Source of the DNA: Mucilaginibacter sp. Bleaf8 | GTDB lineage: Bacteria; Bacteroidota; Bacteroidia; Sphingobacteriales; Sphingobacteriaceae | Direction of reading: 5' to 3' | Length of the DNA stretch: 64,000 nt | NCBI RefSeq assembly: GCF_018390515.1 | Contig: NZ_JAHBBK010000001.1 | Location: 1,550,001-1,614,000 of the forward strand | Part shown: piece after piece, positions 53,031 through 62,122 of the stretch | Position numbering within the stretch: the first letter of the stretch is position 1 | Layout of the letters: every line of letters starts with the position of its first letter | Notes under the pieces: model-generated | Database searches by the model: none | The model's input: the letters and a program-made list of their open reading frames with translations, nothing else | What the model was told of the DNA's origin: nothing | Position numbers and translations under genes: made by a program

Positions 53031-53061
53031 CTTATTTAGGTGATATAAATTTACAACTGTA

Positions 53062-53463
53062 TCATTTCATTTTTACCGACCCACTGCATACATCGCCTTC
53101 CTCAATACCGTCCAGCCATACGCGTAAAAACTTGGTGCGTTCCCGGGTGAGGCTTTCCAGGTAAGTGGCTTTGCACATAGGCTCAGCGCTGCCATACGCA
53201 CCCGGCGAAGGGTATTTGGCAGCCAGCTCGGCATCGCGCAGTTGTACCCACAGCCGCTGGGCGGTTTTCAGCTTTTTGATGAACACCGGCTGTTTGGCGT
53301 ACTGCTTTAATATTTTCTGGTACACAGTATTCAGTTCCTTATCTGCCTGCTGGTAGCCGGTGGCAGCAGTGGCATTCATGGAGGTTTGGGTTTGTGCATG
53401 GGCACAAATATGCATAGATAGTAATAACACCACTACAGTTAATGTACCTAAAATATTTTTCAT
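53062..53463 (-). CDS. LprI-like (DUF1311) secreted protein
   Basis: From the ATG at 53463 the product has 133 residues with a signal peptide (MKNILGTLTVVVLLLSMHIC...AHA). A longer frame to 53490 overlaps the end of the broken gene upstream. The mature part shows the DUF1311/LprI layout: ADKELNTVYQKILKQY, LKTAQRLWVQLRDAELA and a Cys pair. Relatives inhibit lysozyme or act in the periplasm; activity here is not shown. Confidence 0.8.
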   Translation of the reverse strand: MKNILGTLTVVVLLLSMHICAHAQTQTSMNATAATGYQQADKELNTVYQKILKQYAKQPVFIKKLKTAQRLWVQLRDAELAAKYPSPGAYGSAEPMCKATYLESLTRERTKFLRVWLDGIEEGDVCSGSVKMK

Positions 53464-53477
53464 CCTGACTTGTTTGA

Positions 53478-53907
53478 TTAACAACCACACGAGCCGACAA
53501 ACAATTGTTGAAGCACGTGTCTTGATTCAATAACTGTGATTGTTCCTTTCAATTCGGAACCTTCATAAACACTCTTTTTTAACCGGACCACTTTCACCTT
53601 TAACAGGTAAGGCCCGTTTTTATACACAAACAAGTTCTTATTCTCATTGTGCGACTGTAAAAAAAAATTCTGATTTGGCCATTAAGCTTCACATACGCCT
53701 TATTTGCGTAATTATTAGCCAACAGATAGTTTCTGGCCTTCTGATCTTTTGCAGATGCAAAAAAGCAACACGAACAGCCATCAATATCACTCGGTAGACT
53801 TTTAAAGGATTCCAACAACAAAGGCTGGCTTTTTTGTACTACTTGCTGACTCATAGCAGACAAAGCAAAAACAGGTAGAATAACACTATACTTGTTATTA
53901 CTTTCAT
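53478..53907 (-). pseudogene. Secreted hypothetical protein broken by two frameshifts in T-runs
   Basis: An ATG at 53907 starts a signal-peptide-like segment (MKVITSIVLFYL) that reaches a stop early. A -1 shift continues as FALSAMSQQVVQKSQPLLLE through NKAYVKLNGQIRIFF; a second -1 shift in a run of nine T (about 53665-53673) continues as LQSHNENKNLFVYKNGPYLL to a stop at 53478. Adding one T to a T5 run near 53870 and one to the T9 run gives one frame of about 143 codons. This may be a real pseudogene, slippage-controlled gene, or homopolymer sequencing error. It ends 14 nt before the LprI-like gene. Confidence 0.65.
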
Positions 53908-54002
53908 TTTAGTTGATACGTTAAGTGACAAAGTTAATGCGAAACGAATTATGGCTATTGCCTAAGCCGTCATAATCACCTTTACAGGGTTAAATCTTTT
54001 CT

Positions 54003-54446
54003 TCATGGGTTTTCAGGATAAGTTAAATTAAAGGTTATCTCACCTACATGAAGTGCATTACAACGATTATTAAATTCATCTGCATCCATTGGACCATACA
54101 ACCCTTTTTCATGCTGACCTGGTTTCAGCTTAAGATCAATTAGATAATAATTAGTTTGCCCTTCATCTATTTTTTCATGCGGAAATTCGCCTTGCAAAGG
54201 ATGCTGCTTGGCTACAATGAAGCGCTCGTTATGACCAACGGCATAGATGTAAGCGGGTATAACTTCAAACTCAAGATCACCACTATCACGCTTTCCGATG
54301 TATCTGCTTGAATGAACATCAATCCATCCTGTATAGTAAGGTCCGGCAATATGATCGCCACCACTATCAAACAATCCAAAGCACCCAGAAAGAATTGCAG
54401 TGCATATGAGTAGCAAATATCTAAACCGTTTGATAACTGTAGGCAT
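54003..54446 (-). CDS. Hypothetical lipoprotein
   Basis: The 147-residue product has a lipoprotein signal (LICTAILSGC, Cys22). The mature part is beta-rich with YYTGWIDVHSSRYIG and NYYLIDLKLKPGQHEKGL, and ends in FNLTYPENP. No family was recognised. It is a stand-alone minus-strand gene, with low-GC flanks, upstream of the divergent CocE-type gene. Confidence 0.7.
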   Translation of the reverse strand: MPTVIKRFRYLLLICTAILSGCFGLFDSGGDHIAGPYYTGWIDVHSSRYIGKRDSGDLEFEVIPAYIYAVGHNERFIVAKQHPLQGEFPHEKIDEGQTNYYLIDLKLKPGQHEKGLYGPMDADEFNNRCNALHVGEITFNLTYPENP

Positions 54447-54607
54447 AAGGAATGAGTTGGTGCTAATCTAAGCAAACTTGTTTAAAAGGTAAACCTCCAA
54501 AAAAAGGCCATCTTGAATACCTTTTGTTTGTAACAGAATTGCATATAATCATCAAAGTTATTACAATACTACTTAAATTGGGCTACTGAACATAACCCCA
54601 ACACTTC

Positions 54608-56482
54608 ATGAACAAATTTTACACCCTGTTGCTGGTTCTGGCCACCGTTTACTCGGCAGCACTTGCGCAACCCCAAAGCAATTACGCCAAGGAGCATTAC
54701 ACCAAAAAGGAAGTTTACATTACCATGCGCGATGGTGTAAAGCTGTTTACAGCCATTTACACACCTAAAGATGCATCGGCAAAAAAGAAATATCCCATCA
54801 TTATGCAGCGCACGTGCTACAGTGTGGCCCCTTACGGCGAGGGTAACTATCCGGCACGCCTGGGACCGTCAGATTTGATGATGCAGGAAGGCTACATTGT
54901 GGTGTACCAGGATGTGCGCGGCCGTTGGAAAAGCGAAGGCACCTGGACCAACATGACACCCGTTATTGATACCAAGAAAAGCAAAAGGGATGTAGACGAA
55001 GGTTCGGACACGTACGACACGATTGACTGGCTGGTTAAAAACACGCTGTTCAACAATGGCCGTGCGGGCCAGTGGGGCATCTCTTATCCGGGCTTTTACA
55101 CGGCGGCAGGTATCCTTGCTAATCACCCGGCGCTGAAGGCTTCATCGCCGCAGGCACCTATTTCTGATTTCTGGTTTGATGATTTTCACCACAATGGTGC
55201 CTTGCTCGAATCATACTTCTTTACTTACCCTGTTTTCGGCGTGCAAAAAACGGATACCACCAGCAAAGCATGGTACAACAACCAGCTGGTGAATACCAAC
55301 GGCGCACGCGACGGCTACCAGTTTTTGCTGGATATGGGCGCACTGCCTAATGCCGATAAATATTACAAAAACAACTTTTTTTGGCAGGAAACGGTTAACC
55401 ACCCTAACTATGATGAATTTTGGCAAAAGCGCGATCTGCTGCGCCATTACAACAAAGTAAAACCTGCCGTAATGCTGGTAGGCGGCTGGTATGATGCCGA
55501 AGACTTACGTGGTCCGCTTTCTATCTACAAAACCATCAACCAAAAAGACCCGTCGGCTTACAACACCATCGTGATGGGGCCATTCGGGCATGGCCGCTGG
55601 TCGCGCGAAACGGGGCATACCCTGCACAGTAATGTGTACTTTGGCGATAGTATTGCCACTTTTTATCAGCGCAATATCGAGGCAAAATTCTTTAACCACT
55701 TTTTGAAAGGCAAGGGCGATAAAAATTCGGGACTGCCTAAAGCCTATATGTACAACACCGGTAAAAAAGAGTGGGCACAGTTTACGCAATGGCCGGTTGC
55801 CAATGCGCAACACTTAAAATTATACTTAAGCGCCGATGGAAAACTACCGATGACACAGCCAGCCTCTCAGGGTTCGGTATCGTTCATCAGCGATCCGTTA
55901 AAGCCGGTACCCTATACCGAGGACAATACCACCACCATGGGCTTTACCCCGCACAATTACATGAGCGAAGATCAGCGCTTTGCCGGTCGCCGCACGGATG
56001 TGCTGGTATTCCAGACGGATGTATTACAGGATGACGTTACTTTGGGTGGCGAAATCATGTCGCACCTTAAAGTGGCCACCACCGGCACCGATGCCGACTG
56101 GATTGTAAAACTGATTGACGTTTACCCGGCCAATGAGCCTAACCACCCGTACCTGCCCAACAAAAACATATTGATGGCCAATTACCAGCAAATGGTTCGT
56201 TCGGAAATTATGCCGGGGCGTTTCCGCAATAGCTTTGAAAAGCCGGAAGCTTTTGTACCCAACCAGAAAACCAACGTGGATGTGAAGCTACAAGATGTGC
56301 TTCATACCTTCAAAAAAGGGCACCGCATTATGATACAGGTACAAAGCACCGCTTTCCCGCTATGGGCCCGCAATCCGCAAAAGTTTGTAGAGAACCCGTA
56401 CAAGGCTACCGATGCTGATTATGTAAAGGCTACGCACACCGTATATAACGATAGCTATATTGATGTGGAAGTGTTGAAGTAA
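54608..56482 (+). CDS. CocE/NonD-family serine hydrolase, secreted
   Basis: The 624-residue enzyme has a signal peptide (1-20), an alpha/beta-hydrolase domain (about 35-400) and a C-terminal jelly roll (X-Pro dipeptidyl-peptidase C-terminal type). The nucleophile is Ser159 in GQWGISYPGFY; the acid and His are likely in GWYDAEDLRGP and GPFGHGRW. Members act on esters or amides such as glutaryl-7-ACA or X-Pro peptides. The natural substrate cannot be stated. A strong terminator follows at 56580-56608. Confidence 0.9.
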   Translation: MNKFYTLLLVLATVYSAALAQPQSNYAKEHYTKKEVYITMRDGVKLFTAIYTPKDASAKKKYPIIMQRTCYSVAPYGEGNYPARLGPSDLMMQEGYIVVYQDVRGRWKSEGTWTNMTPVIDTKKSKRDVDEGSDTYDTIDWLVKNTLFNNGRAGQWGISYPGFYTAAGILANHPALKASSPQAPISDFWFDDFHHNGALLESYFFTYPVFGVQKTDTTSKAWYNNQLVNTNGARDGYQFLLDMGALPNADKYYKNNFFWQETVNHPNYDEFWQKRDLLRHYNKVKPAVMLVGGWYDAEDLRGPLSIYKTINQKDPSAYNTIVMGPFGHGRWSRETGHTLHSNVYFGDSIATFYQRNIEAKFFNHFLKGKGDKNSGLPKAYMYNTGKKEWAQFTQWPVANAQHLKLYLSADGKLPMTQPASQGSVSFISDPLKPVPYTEDNTTTMGFTPHNYMSEDQRFAGRRTDVLVFQTDVLQDDVTLGGEIMSHLKVATTGTDADWIVKLIDVYPANEPNHPYLPNKNILMANYQQMVRSEIMPGRFRNSFEKPEAFVPNQKTNVDVKLQDVLHTFKKGHRIMIQVQSTAFPLWARNPQKFVENPYKATDADYVKATHTVYNDSYIDVEVLK

Positions 56483-56579
56483 GGGAGCGAGGGATTTGGA
56501 GCGGAGAGCGAATTCTGAACGAAAAGTTAATAGAATAGAGACTTCCCCAAAGCAGTAACATAATAAGCACTTTACAAAA

Positions 56580-56608
56580 AGAGACACAAGAGATTGTGTC
56601 TCTTTTTT
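56580..56608 (+). terminator. Intrinsic terminator after CocE-type gene
   Basis: AGAGACACAA (56580-56589) pairs with TTGTGTCTCT (56594-56603) and a T-run to 56608 follows. An upstream in-frame start of the next gene (56594) lies inside this structure, which supports the later ATG at 56642. Confidence 0.88.
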
Positions 56609-56641
56609 GTTTATTTTGCGCTGATTGTTCCCCCTTACGCC

Positions 56642-58300
56642 ATGAATCTTAAAAGCAGAATACTTAGCGCAGTAACTATAGCTTCGCTCCTGTCCCTTAC
56701 CGCATCGGCCCAGCTGATGCAGAAAAAAGAAACCTATACCCGTGCCGATACGTTGCGCGGCATGCTTACCCCCTTGCGTACCTGCTATGATATCAACTAC
56801 TACCACCTCGATGTGAAGTTTGATATCGACAACAAGTTTATCAGCGGCAGCAACCTGTTTAAATTTACCGCCACACAAAACTTCACCAAATTACAGTTTG
56901 ACCTGTATGCCAACCTGAAGATTGAAAAAGTAGTTTACCAGGGCCAAAACCTGCCGTTTACCCGCGAATTTAATGCGGTGTTTGTTACCTTCCCTAAAAC
57001 CATACGTAAAGGCAGTAAAGAAGAATTTACCGTGTTTTACTCCGGCAACCCAACTGTGGCTAAAAATGCCCCCTGGGATGGCGGCGTGGTATTTACCCGC
57101 GATTCATTGGGCAAGCCTTGGGTAGCTACTGCCTGCCAGGGCGCCGGTGCCAGCATTTGGTGGCCTACTAAAGACCATCAGAGCGATGAGGTGGACAGTA
57201 TGCTGATCAGCATCAGTGTGCCTGCCGGTTTAAAAGATATTTCCAACGGCCGCCTACGCAAAACCACTACCCTGCCGGATGGCTATACCCGGTATGATTG
57301 GTTTGTAGCCAACCCTATCAATAACTACGATGTTGCTGCCAATATTGGCGACTATACACATTTGGACGACAGTTACGACGGTGAAAAAGGCAAGCTTACG
57401 TTAGATTATTGGGTGCTGCCTTATAATGTGGATAAGGCTAAAAAGCAATTTGGCGCCAACGTAAAACCGATGCTGAAAGCGCTGGAGAATTGGTTTGGCC
57501 CCTACCCCTGGTATGAGGATGGCTACAAACTGGTAGAAACCCCGCACCTGGGTATGGAGCACCAAAGTGCCGTGGCTTACGGTAATAAATATCGCAACGG
57601 TTACCTAGGCCGCGATTTATCGGGTACAGGCCGGGGGCTGAACTGGGACTTTATCATCGTACACGAGAGCGGGCATGAGTGGTTTGGCAACAACATCACC
57701 TCAAAAGATATTGCCGACATGTGGATACACGAGAGCTTTACCAATTACTCTGAATCGCTTTTTATTGAAACGCATTATGGAAAAGCAGCAGCGCTGGAAT
57801 ACATTCAGGGTCTGCGTAGAATAATCCGTAATGATGAACCCATCATCGGCCCCTATAATGTAAACAAGGAAGGCTCGGGCGATATGTATCCTAAAGGTGC
57901 AAACATGCTCAACACCATACGCGCCATCATCAACAATGATGATAAATGGCGGCAGATACTACGCGGGCTTAATAAAACTTTTTATCACCAAACGGTAACT
58001 ACAGCCCAAATTGTGAACTACGTAAACCAGCAATCGGGCCTGAACCTGACGTCGGTATTTGACCAGTACCTGCGCTATACCACCATCCCTACACTGGAAT
58101 TTAAGTTTGAAAACGGCAAGGCCTATGCCCGCTGGGTAGCCGACGTGAAAAACTTCGACATGCCAGTAAAGGTGCGTGTTAAAGGCGGCGAATATCAATT
58201 CATTAAACCCATCACCACCTTTACGCCTGTTAGTTTAACCGGCATTACCAAAGACAATTTAGAGGTAGATACCCTGGAGTTCTACATAAAAGTTAAATAG
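56642..58300 (+). CDS. M1-family metallopeptidase (aminopeptidase), secreted
   Basis: From the ATG at 56642 the product has 552 residues with a signal peptide (1-23). The zinc site is IIVHESGHEWFGN (His341, Glu342, His345) with the third ligand Glu364 in WIHESFTNY. The exopeptidase motif is GMEH instead of the usual GAMEN (LGMEHQSAVAYG). An N-terminal beta domain precedes the catalytic region as in M1 enzymes. Role: removal of N-terminal residues from peptides in the periplasm or outside. A hairpin repeat abuts its stop codon. Confidence 0.92.
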   Translation: MNLKSRILSAVTIASLLSLTASAQLMQKKETYTRADTLRGMLTPLRTCYDINYYHLDVKFDIDNKFISGSNLFKFTATQNFTKLQFDLYANLKIEKVVYQGQNLPFTREFNAVFVTFPKTIRKGSKEEFTVFYSGNPTVAKNAPWDGGVVFTRDSLGKPWVATACQGAGASIWWPTKDHQSDEVDSMLISISVPAGLKDISNGRLRKTTTLPDGYTRYDWFVANPINNYDVAANIGDYTHLDDSYDGEKGKLTLDYWVLPYNVDKAKKQFGANVKPMLKALENWFGPYPWYEDGYKLVETPHLGMEHQSAVAYGNKYRNGYLGRDLSGTGRGLNWDFIIVHESGHEWFGNNITSKDIADMWIHESFTNYSESLFIETHYGKAAALEYIQGLRRIIRNDEPIIGPYNVNKEGSGDMYPKGANMLNTIRAIINNDDKWRQILRGLNKTFYHQTVTTAQIVNYVNQQSGLNLTSVFDQYLRYTTIPTLEFKFENGKAYARWVADVKNFDMPVKVRVKGGEYQFIKPITTFTPVSLTGITKDNLEVDTLEFYIKVK

Positions 58301-58308
58301 CCCCTCCC

Positions 58309-58332
58309 AGCCCTCCCCGAATGGGGAGGGCT
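58309..58332. repeat. CCCTCCCC/GGGGAGGG hairpin after M1 peptidase gene
   Basis: AGCCCTCCCC (58309-58318) pairs perfectly with GGGGAGGGCT (58323-58332) around GAAT, 8 nt after the stop codon, with a short T-run after it. It may act as a terminator. The arm sequence matches part of the element at 43984-44115. Confidence 0.75.
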
Positions 58333-58467
58333 TTAATTGCATATACCTTACCATCTTAGCTCCGGGCAATAATCAAATTTTTATAACCCCAATCAAAATA
58401 TTTTTCTGTTTTGGTGCAACCTATGTTAAATTCATGTCGTCTTATTATTAAACCAAAACGATACGTC

Positions 58468-59202
58468 ATGAAATCACTAACCAAAATCTTACTTGCAACT
58501 GCACTGCTGGCAGGCACCGGCGAAACCTTTGCCAAACCGCTACCGGTAAAAAACACCTGCACTATTGATATACAAGATCGTCGTTTATCAGGCTTTAATG
58601 CCGTAAGCGTAGCTGGTTCTTTTGATGTTTATATTAAACAGGGCAGCACCGAATCAGTTAAAGTGGAGGCAGATGATGATGTGATTGACCGTATTGTAAC
58701 CGAGGTAAAGGATGGCGAATTAAGGATTTCTACCAAGAAAAGCTCATCGGACTGGGGCTTCAACTGGGGAAGCAAAAAAAGGGTAGTTTATGTAACCGTT
58801 AAGGATGTGAACAGCATCAGTTTATCCGGTTCGGGCGATGTATATTTTAAAGACGGTATCCGTGCTAGCAAATTACAGGTAAGACTATCCGGTTCGGGCG
58901 ATATAAGCGGTAAGATAGATGTGGGTACACTGGAGAGCAGCATTGCAGGTTCGGGCGATATTACCCTTTCGGGCAGAGCGCAAAGCTCCAGCATCAGCGT
59001 AGCTGGTTCAGGCGATTTTACCGGCCGCGACCTGGTAACCAACAGCACTACCGTAAAAGTAGTAGGCTCGGGCGATGCACGTGTTAACGCCAATCAGCAG
59101 CTCAACGCTTCGATAGCGGGTTCGGGCGATGTATATTATACAGGTTCGGTTAAGCAGGTATCTACCTCTAAATCAGGCAGCGGCGGTATTTCACGTTATT
59201 AA
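58468..59202 (+). CDS. GIN-domain (DUF2807) secreted protein
   Basis: From the ATG at 58468 the product has 244 residues with a signal peptide (MKSLTKILLATALLAG...FA). The mature part is a parallel beta-helix-like GIN head domain with SVAGSFDVYIKQG and about eight repeats around GSGD (SLSGSGDVYF, RLSGSGDISG, SIAGSGDITL and so on). Such proteins are common, abundant envelope or surface proteins in Bacteroidota; their binding partners are unknown. A terminator follows. Confidence 0.9.
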   Translation: MKSLTKILLATALLAGTGETFAKPLPVKNTCTIDIQDRRLSGFNAVSVAGSFDVYIKQGSTESVKVEADDDVIDRIVTEVKDGELRISTKKSSSDWGFNWGSKKRVVYVTVKDVNSISLSGSGDVYFKDGIRASKLQVRLSGSGDISGKIDVGTLESSIAGSGDITLSGRAQSSSISVAGSGDFTGRDLVTNSTTVKVVGSGDARVNANQQLNASIAGSGDVYYTGSVKQVSTSKSGSGGISRY

Positions 59203-59224
59203 CCTGACCTCACACATACATAAA

Positions 59225-59262
59225 ACAATAAAGGCGTAGTTTGTAAACTGCGCCTTTATTGT
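59225..59262. terminator. Bidirectional terminator between GIN-domain and sugar transferase genes
   Basis: ACAATAAAGGCGTAGTTT (59225-59242) is complementary to 59245-59262 with one mismatch. It lies between two convergent genes and has T-rich flanks on both strands. Confidence 0.85.
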
Positions 59263-59307
59263 TTTATAAAAACGCCCTTATATAGGCGCGTTAATAAGTT
59301 ATTGTTT

Positions 59308-60519
59308 TTACACGTTCTCTTTCTGCAGCAAAGCAGGGATTGTTTTCAAGATCAGTTTTATATCGTTGGCTAGGCTATGGTTCTGGGCATAAACGTTATC
59401 TAGCATCAGGCGCTCTTCTTCGCTCATATCGCCTTTGCCTCGCTTTTCAACCTGCCATAAACCGGTAATGCCGGCCGGGGCATGAAAACGCAGGGCGTAT
59501 TTATCGGTAGTCAGCTTTTCTGCCTCATACAGCGGCAGCGGGCGGTTGCCCACAATGCTCATATCGCCAATAAATACATTCCACAATTGCGGCAACTCGT
59601 CAATACTGGTATTACGGATAAAATTGCCTACGCGGGTAATACGAGGATCGTTCTTGATTTTAAAGAAGGCCGAGCCTGCGCTTGACTTCTTGTTGTCCAT
59701 ATACTCCTTTTCGCACCACTGCACTTTATCGGCATAGATCGGGAACTGGCATTTACCTGATGATTGACACTCAGCACATAACAAGACCGTATTTTGAACC
59801 GCTTGCTTAGCCGGCTCTTTGTCTTTAGCGGCATCTGTATCATACTGGTTCAGGTGCTTCAAATCTTTCAGGCGCTGATCGGCATTCACATACATCGATC
59901 TGAACTTATAGAATTTAAATGCCTGGTAACCGGTACCTACGCGTAACGAGTAGTAAAAGGCCGGCCCTTTTGATTCCAGCTTAATGGCTAAATAAATAAG
60001 TAAGAATAACGGCGACAAGAACAGGAGCGCCAAGCCCGAAAACAGGATATCGAAAATGCGTTTATCGGTTGGTATTTTGTAAGATACCGCTGTTTTTTGC
60101 GCAACGTTGTTTTTTAGGCTGTGCCAGTGCTCAATCAAAAAGTTTACCCTTGTTTCCAGGTTCGGTTCTTTAACCGGCAAACGAAACACATCGGCCACGC
60201 CAGCGTTGAGGGCCAAGCTGCGCAGGTTGCTGTTAAAATGGTTAACAATTAAAAAGAAAGGCACGTTAGCCAAACCATTCTTTTTCAAAGTTTCGAACAA
60301 TGTGATACCAGATGAGGCCAGCACTTCATCCTGCGATATGATGGCAACGATATTCAGTTTATTGCTTTCCCAGGCCGAAAACAACTGCATACCATTTTTA
60401 AAATGCATTAATTGCCGGTCCTGGAAATTACATTGATTTATGGACAACGTTAAATGGTCGTCCAGGTTAATCAATGCAATTATCTGCCGCCCTGGGGTAG
60501 TAACATTCTCAGCACTCAT
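59308..60519 (-). CDS. Polyprenyl glycosylphosphotransferase with degenerate receiver domain and Cys4 insert
   Basis: The 403-residue protein joins a receiver-like domain (about 12-132) to a bacterial sugar transferase domain (about 150-400). The transferase has KRIFDILFSGLALLFLSPLF, FYKFRSMYVNAD, RITRVGNFIRNTSIDELPQL and SIVGNRPLPLYEAE. The receiver lacks a phospho-accepting Asp at the expected site (NIVAIISQDE) and the active-site Lys lies one place off (RLPVKEP), so it is probably a pseudo-receiver. An insert carries Cys248, Cys251, Cys257 and Cys269 in a CxxC-x5-C-x11-C layout. Role: first sugar-phosphate transfer to undecaprenyl phosphate for exopolysaccharide. It starts 10 nt after the receiver gene. 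Confidence 0.88.
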   Translation of the reverse strand: MSAENVTTPGRQIIALINLDDHLTLSINQCNFQDRQLMHFKNGMQLFSAWESNKLNIVAIISQDEVLASSGITLFETLKKNGLANVPFFLIVNHFNSNLRSLALNAGVADVFRLPVKEPNLETRVNFLIEHWHSLKNNVAQKTAVSYKIPTDKRIFDILFSGLALLFLSPLFLLIYLAIKLESKGPAFYYSLRVGTGYQAFKFYKFRSMYVNADQRLKDLKHLNQYDTDAAKDKEPAKQAVQNTVLLCAECQSSGKCQFPIYADKVQWCEKEYMDNKKSSAGSAFFKIKNDPRITRVGNFIRNTSIDELPQLWNVFIGDMSIVGNRPLPLYEAEKLTTDKYALRFHAPAGITGLWQVEKRGKGDMSEEERLMLDNVYAQNHSLANDIKLILKTIPALLQKENV

Positions 60520-60529
60520 CGGTTATTTA

Positions 60530-60988
60530 TCAATTACTCTTTCCTATTCTTCTCAAAATCGCTCTTACACGGGCTTCCAGCTCGGCCGGGTTAAAAGGCT
60601 TTACAATAAAATCGTCAGCACCGGTATTAAGGCACCTAACCCGTACTTCTGAGCTATCCTCGCCCGATACAATGATTACAGGTATCGATTTAAAGAAATC
60701 ACTGCTTTGTACCTGGGCTATAAAATCCAGACCGCTCAGGTTTGGTGTGTTTAAGTCGGAAATAACCAGATCAGGGATATTGCCGTTTTGTAAAAATGCC
60801 AGCGCATCTAAAGCGGTTGGGCAAATTTCTATTTCGTATGACTTACTTAAGAATCTTTTAAGTATCAGCTGCATGTAGTTATCGTCTTCGATAACCAATA
60901 TTTTGGTTTTCCCCGTTTCTGAAAATCCCATAGCGTTTTCTGCTTTTCTTGTAGTTGTGTTAAAAAGGTTGTTGATACCAGTAGCCAT
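60530..60988 (-). CDS. Stand-alone response regulator receiver
   Basis: The 152-residue protein is a single CheY-like receiver (about 28-145) with acidic Asp35/Asp36 (VIEDD), phospho-acceptor Asp78 (VISDLNTPN), Ser108 and Lys130 (IVKPFNPAEL). There is no output domain. It is encoded directly before the pseudo-receiver sugar transferase and after a GT2 gene, so it may regulate polysaccharide synthesis by protein contact, a guess from context. No histidine kinase with a full ATPase domain lies nearby. Confidence 0.92.
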   Translation of the reverse strand: MATGINNLFNTTTRKAENAMGFSETGKTKILVIEDDNYMQLILKRFLSKSYEIEICPTALDALAFLQNGNIPDLVISDLNTPNLSGLDFIAQVQSSDFFKSIPVIIVSGEDSSEVRVRCLNTGADDFIVKPFNPAELEARVRAILRRIGKSN

Positions 60989-61051
60989 ATCTAAACGTGT
61001 TTACTACTATTACGAATTTTATACGGATAAGGTTCTGCAAATAACAAAATG

Positions 61052-61855
61052 TTAAGAAATAAATACTCTTTTGAAGCGTTTTATAGTTGCTTTCCACAAA
61101 CCACCGTCAATTTGTATACGGCGGTCGGTTGTCCACACAATGGCTTTGGGGTTGGTAACTTTGTAAATTTTACCAAAGCCTTTCCGGCTCAACTTAAGCG
61201 CCAGATAACCATCCTCGTTAGTACCGGGCGGGTGGTTGAACCCATCAACAGACATACCCTGCTCACGCCTAAAGCCCGAGTTAAAGCCATAAACGTTTAC
61301 CGCTTCAGTTTTAAACAGGGTATTATAAAAGCGGGTAAACTCGGCAATGTACTCGTAAAAAAAGTAGGTAACACGGCCGGTACTGCCTATAGGTATAAAC
61401 GAGAAGGTACCATAGGTAATGGCCGCATTTTTTTTCGGATCGGCAAGGGGTTTAATCATTTCCTCAATCCAGTCTTTAGGATATATAGTATCCGCATCGG
61501 CGTTTAAAATATATTTACCCTTAGCTTCGGCCAACCCCCTGTTGCGGGCCGGCGTAATGCCCTGCGTGGTTTCGAGTATACAGTTTACGCCGCAGGCTTT
61601 TACTAACGCTTCGGTATTATCTTTAGAGTTATTATTTACCACAATAATTTCAACCGAGCGGCTGGTTATATTATTACATAGCGATGCCAGCGTGGGCACG
61701 ATGTTCTCTTCTTCATTGTAAGCCGGCATCACAATCGATACTTCCGGATTGCCTTTATACAGTTGCTGGTAGGCTTGTTTAATAGCATCCGTACTGGGAG
61801 TGCTTTGCGCATTCAGGTAGTTACTGATGTAAGCGGGTATCGTTAACGGCCTCAT
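61052..61855 (-). CDS. Glycosyltransferase family 2
   Basis: The 267-residue enzyme has the GT2 fold: PEVSIVMPAYNEEENIVPTL, VNNNSKDNTEAL, GRGLAEAKGKYILNADADT-like acceptor region with the DxD motif (ADADTIY) and SVDGFNHPPGTNEDGYL. Role: transfer of a sugar to an exopolysaccharide or lipid carrier. It precedes the receiver and sugar transferase genes on the same strand with a gap of about 60 nt, so the three may be one operon. Confidence 0.9.
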   Translation of the reverse strand: MRPLTIPAYISNYLNAQSTPSTDAIKQAYQQLYKGNPEVSIVMPAYNEEENIVPTLASLCNNITSRSVEIIVVNNNSKDNTEALVKACGVNCILETTQGITPARNRGLAEAKGKYILNADADTIYPKDWIEEMIKPLADPKKNAAITYGTFSFIPIGSTGRVTYFFYEYIAEFTRFYNTLFKTEAVNVYGFNSGFRREQGMSVDGFNHPPGTNEDGYLALKLSRKGFGKIYKVTNPKAIVWTTDRRIQIDGGLWKATIKRFKRVFIS

Positions 61856-62122
61856 AAAGTGAGCGAATTATGGATTTTAGTTTACTGAATTTATTGTTTA
61901 ACAGCACACCGGCAACATCTTACCTATGCCCTGCACCTACCTTTGGCATAGCTTAATTTGCACCAAGGGTTTACGTTATACGTAAAGCAAGAAAAAACTT
62001 TGCATCTTTTTTAACTTTTTTATGCACACCTCGCAAAAGGGTATTGAACTGCAACAAACAATTAGGCGTACCGTTTTCAACCGGGTTGCCTGTAGTAAAA
62101 TAATGGCTATTTTTGACGCACT

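Noticed and set aside
53540..53797. Plus-strand 85-codon frame opposite the broken secreted gene
   Set aside because: It is antisense to a coherent, though frameshifted, minus-strand protein with a signal peptide.
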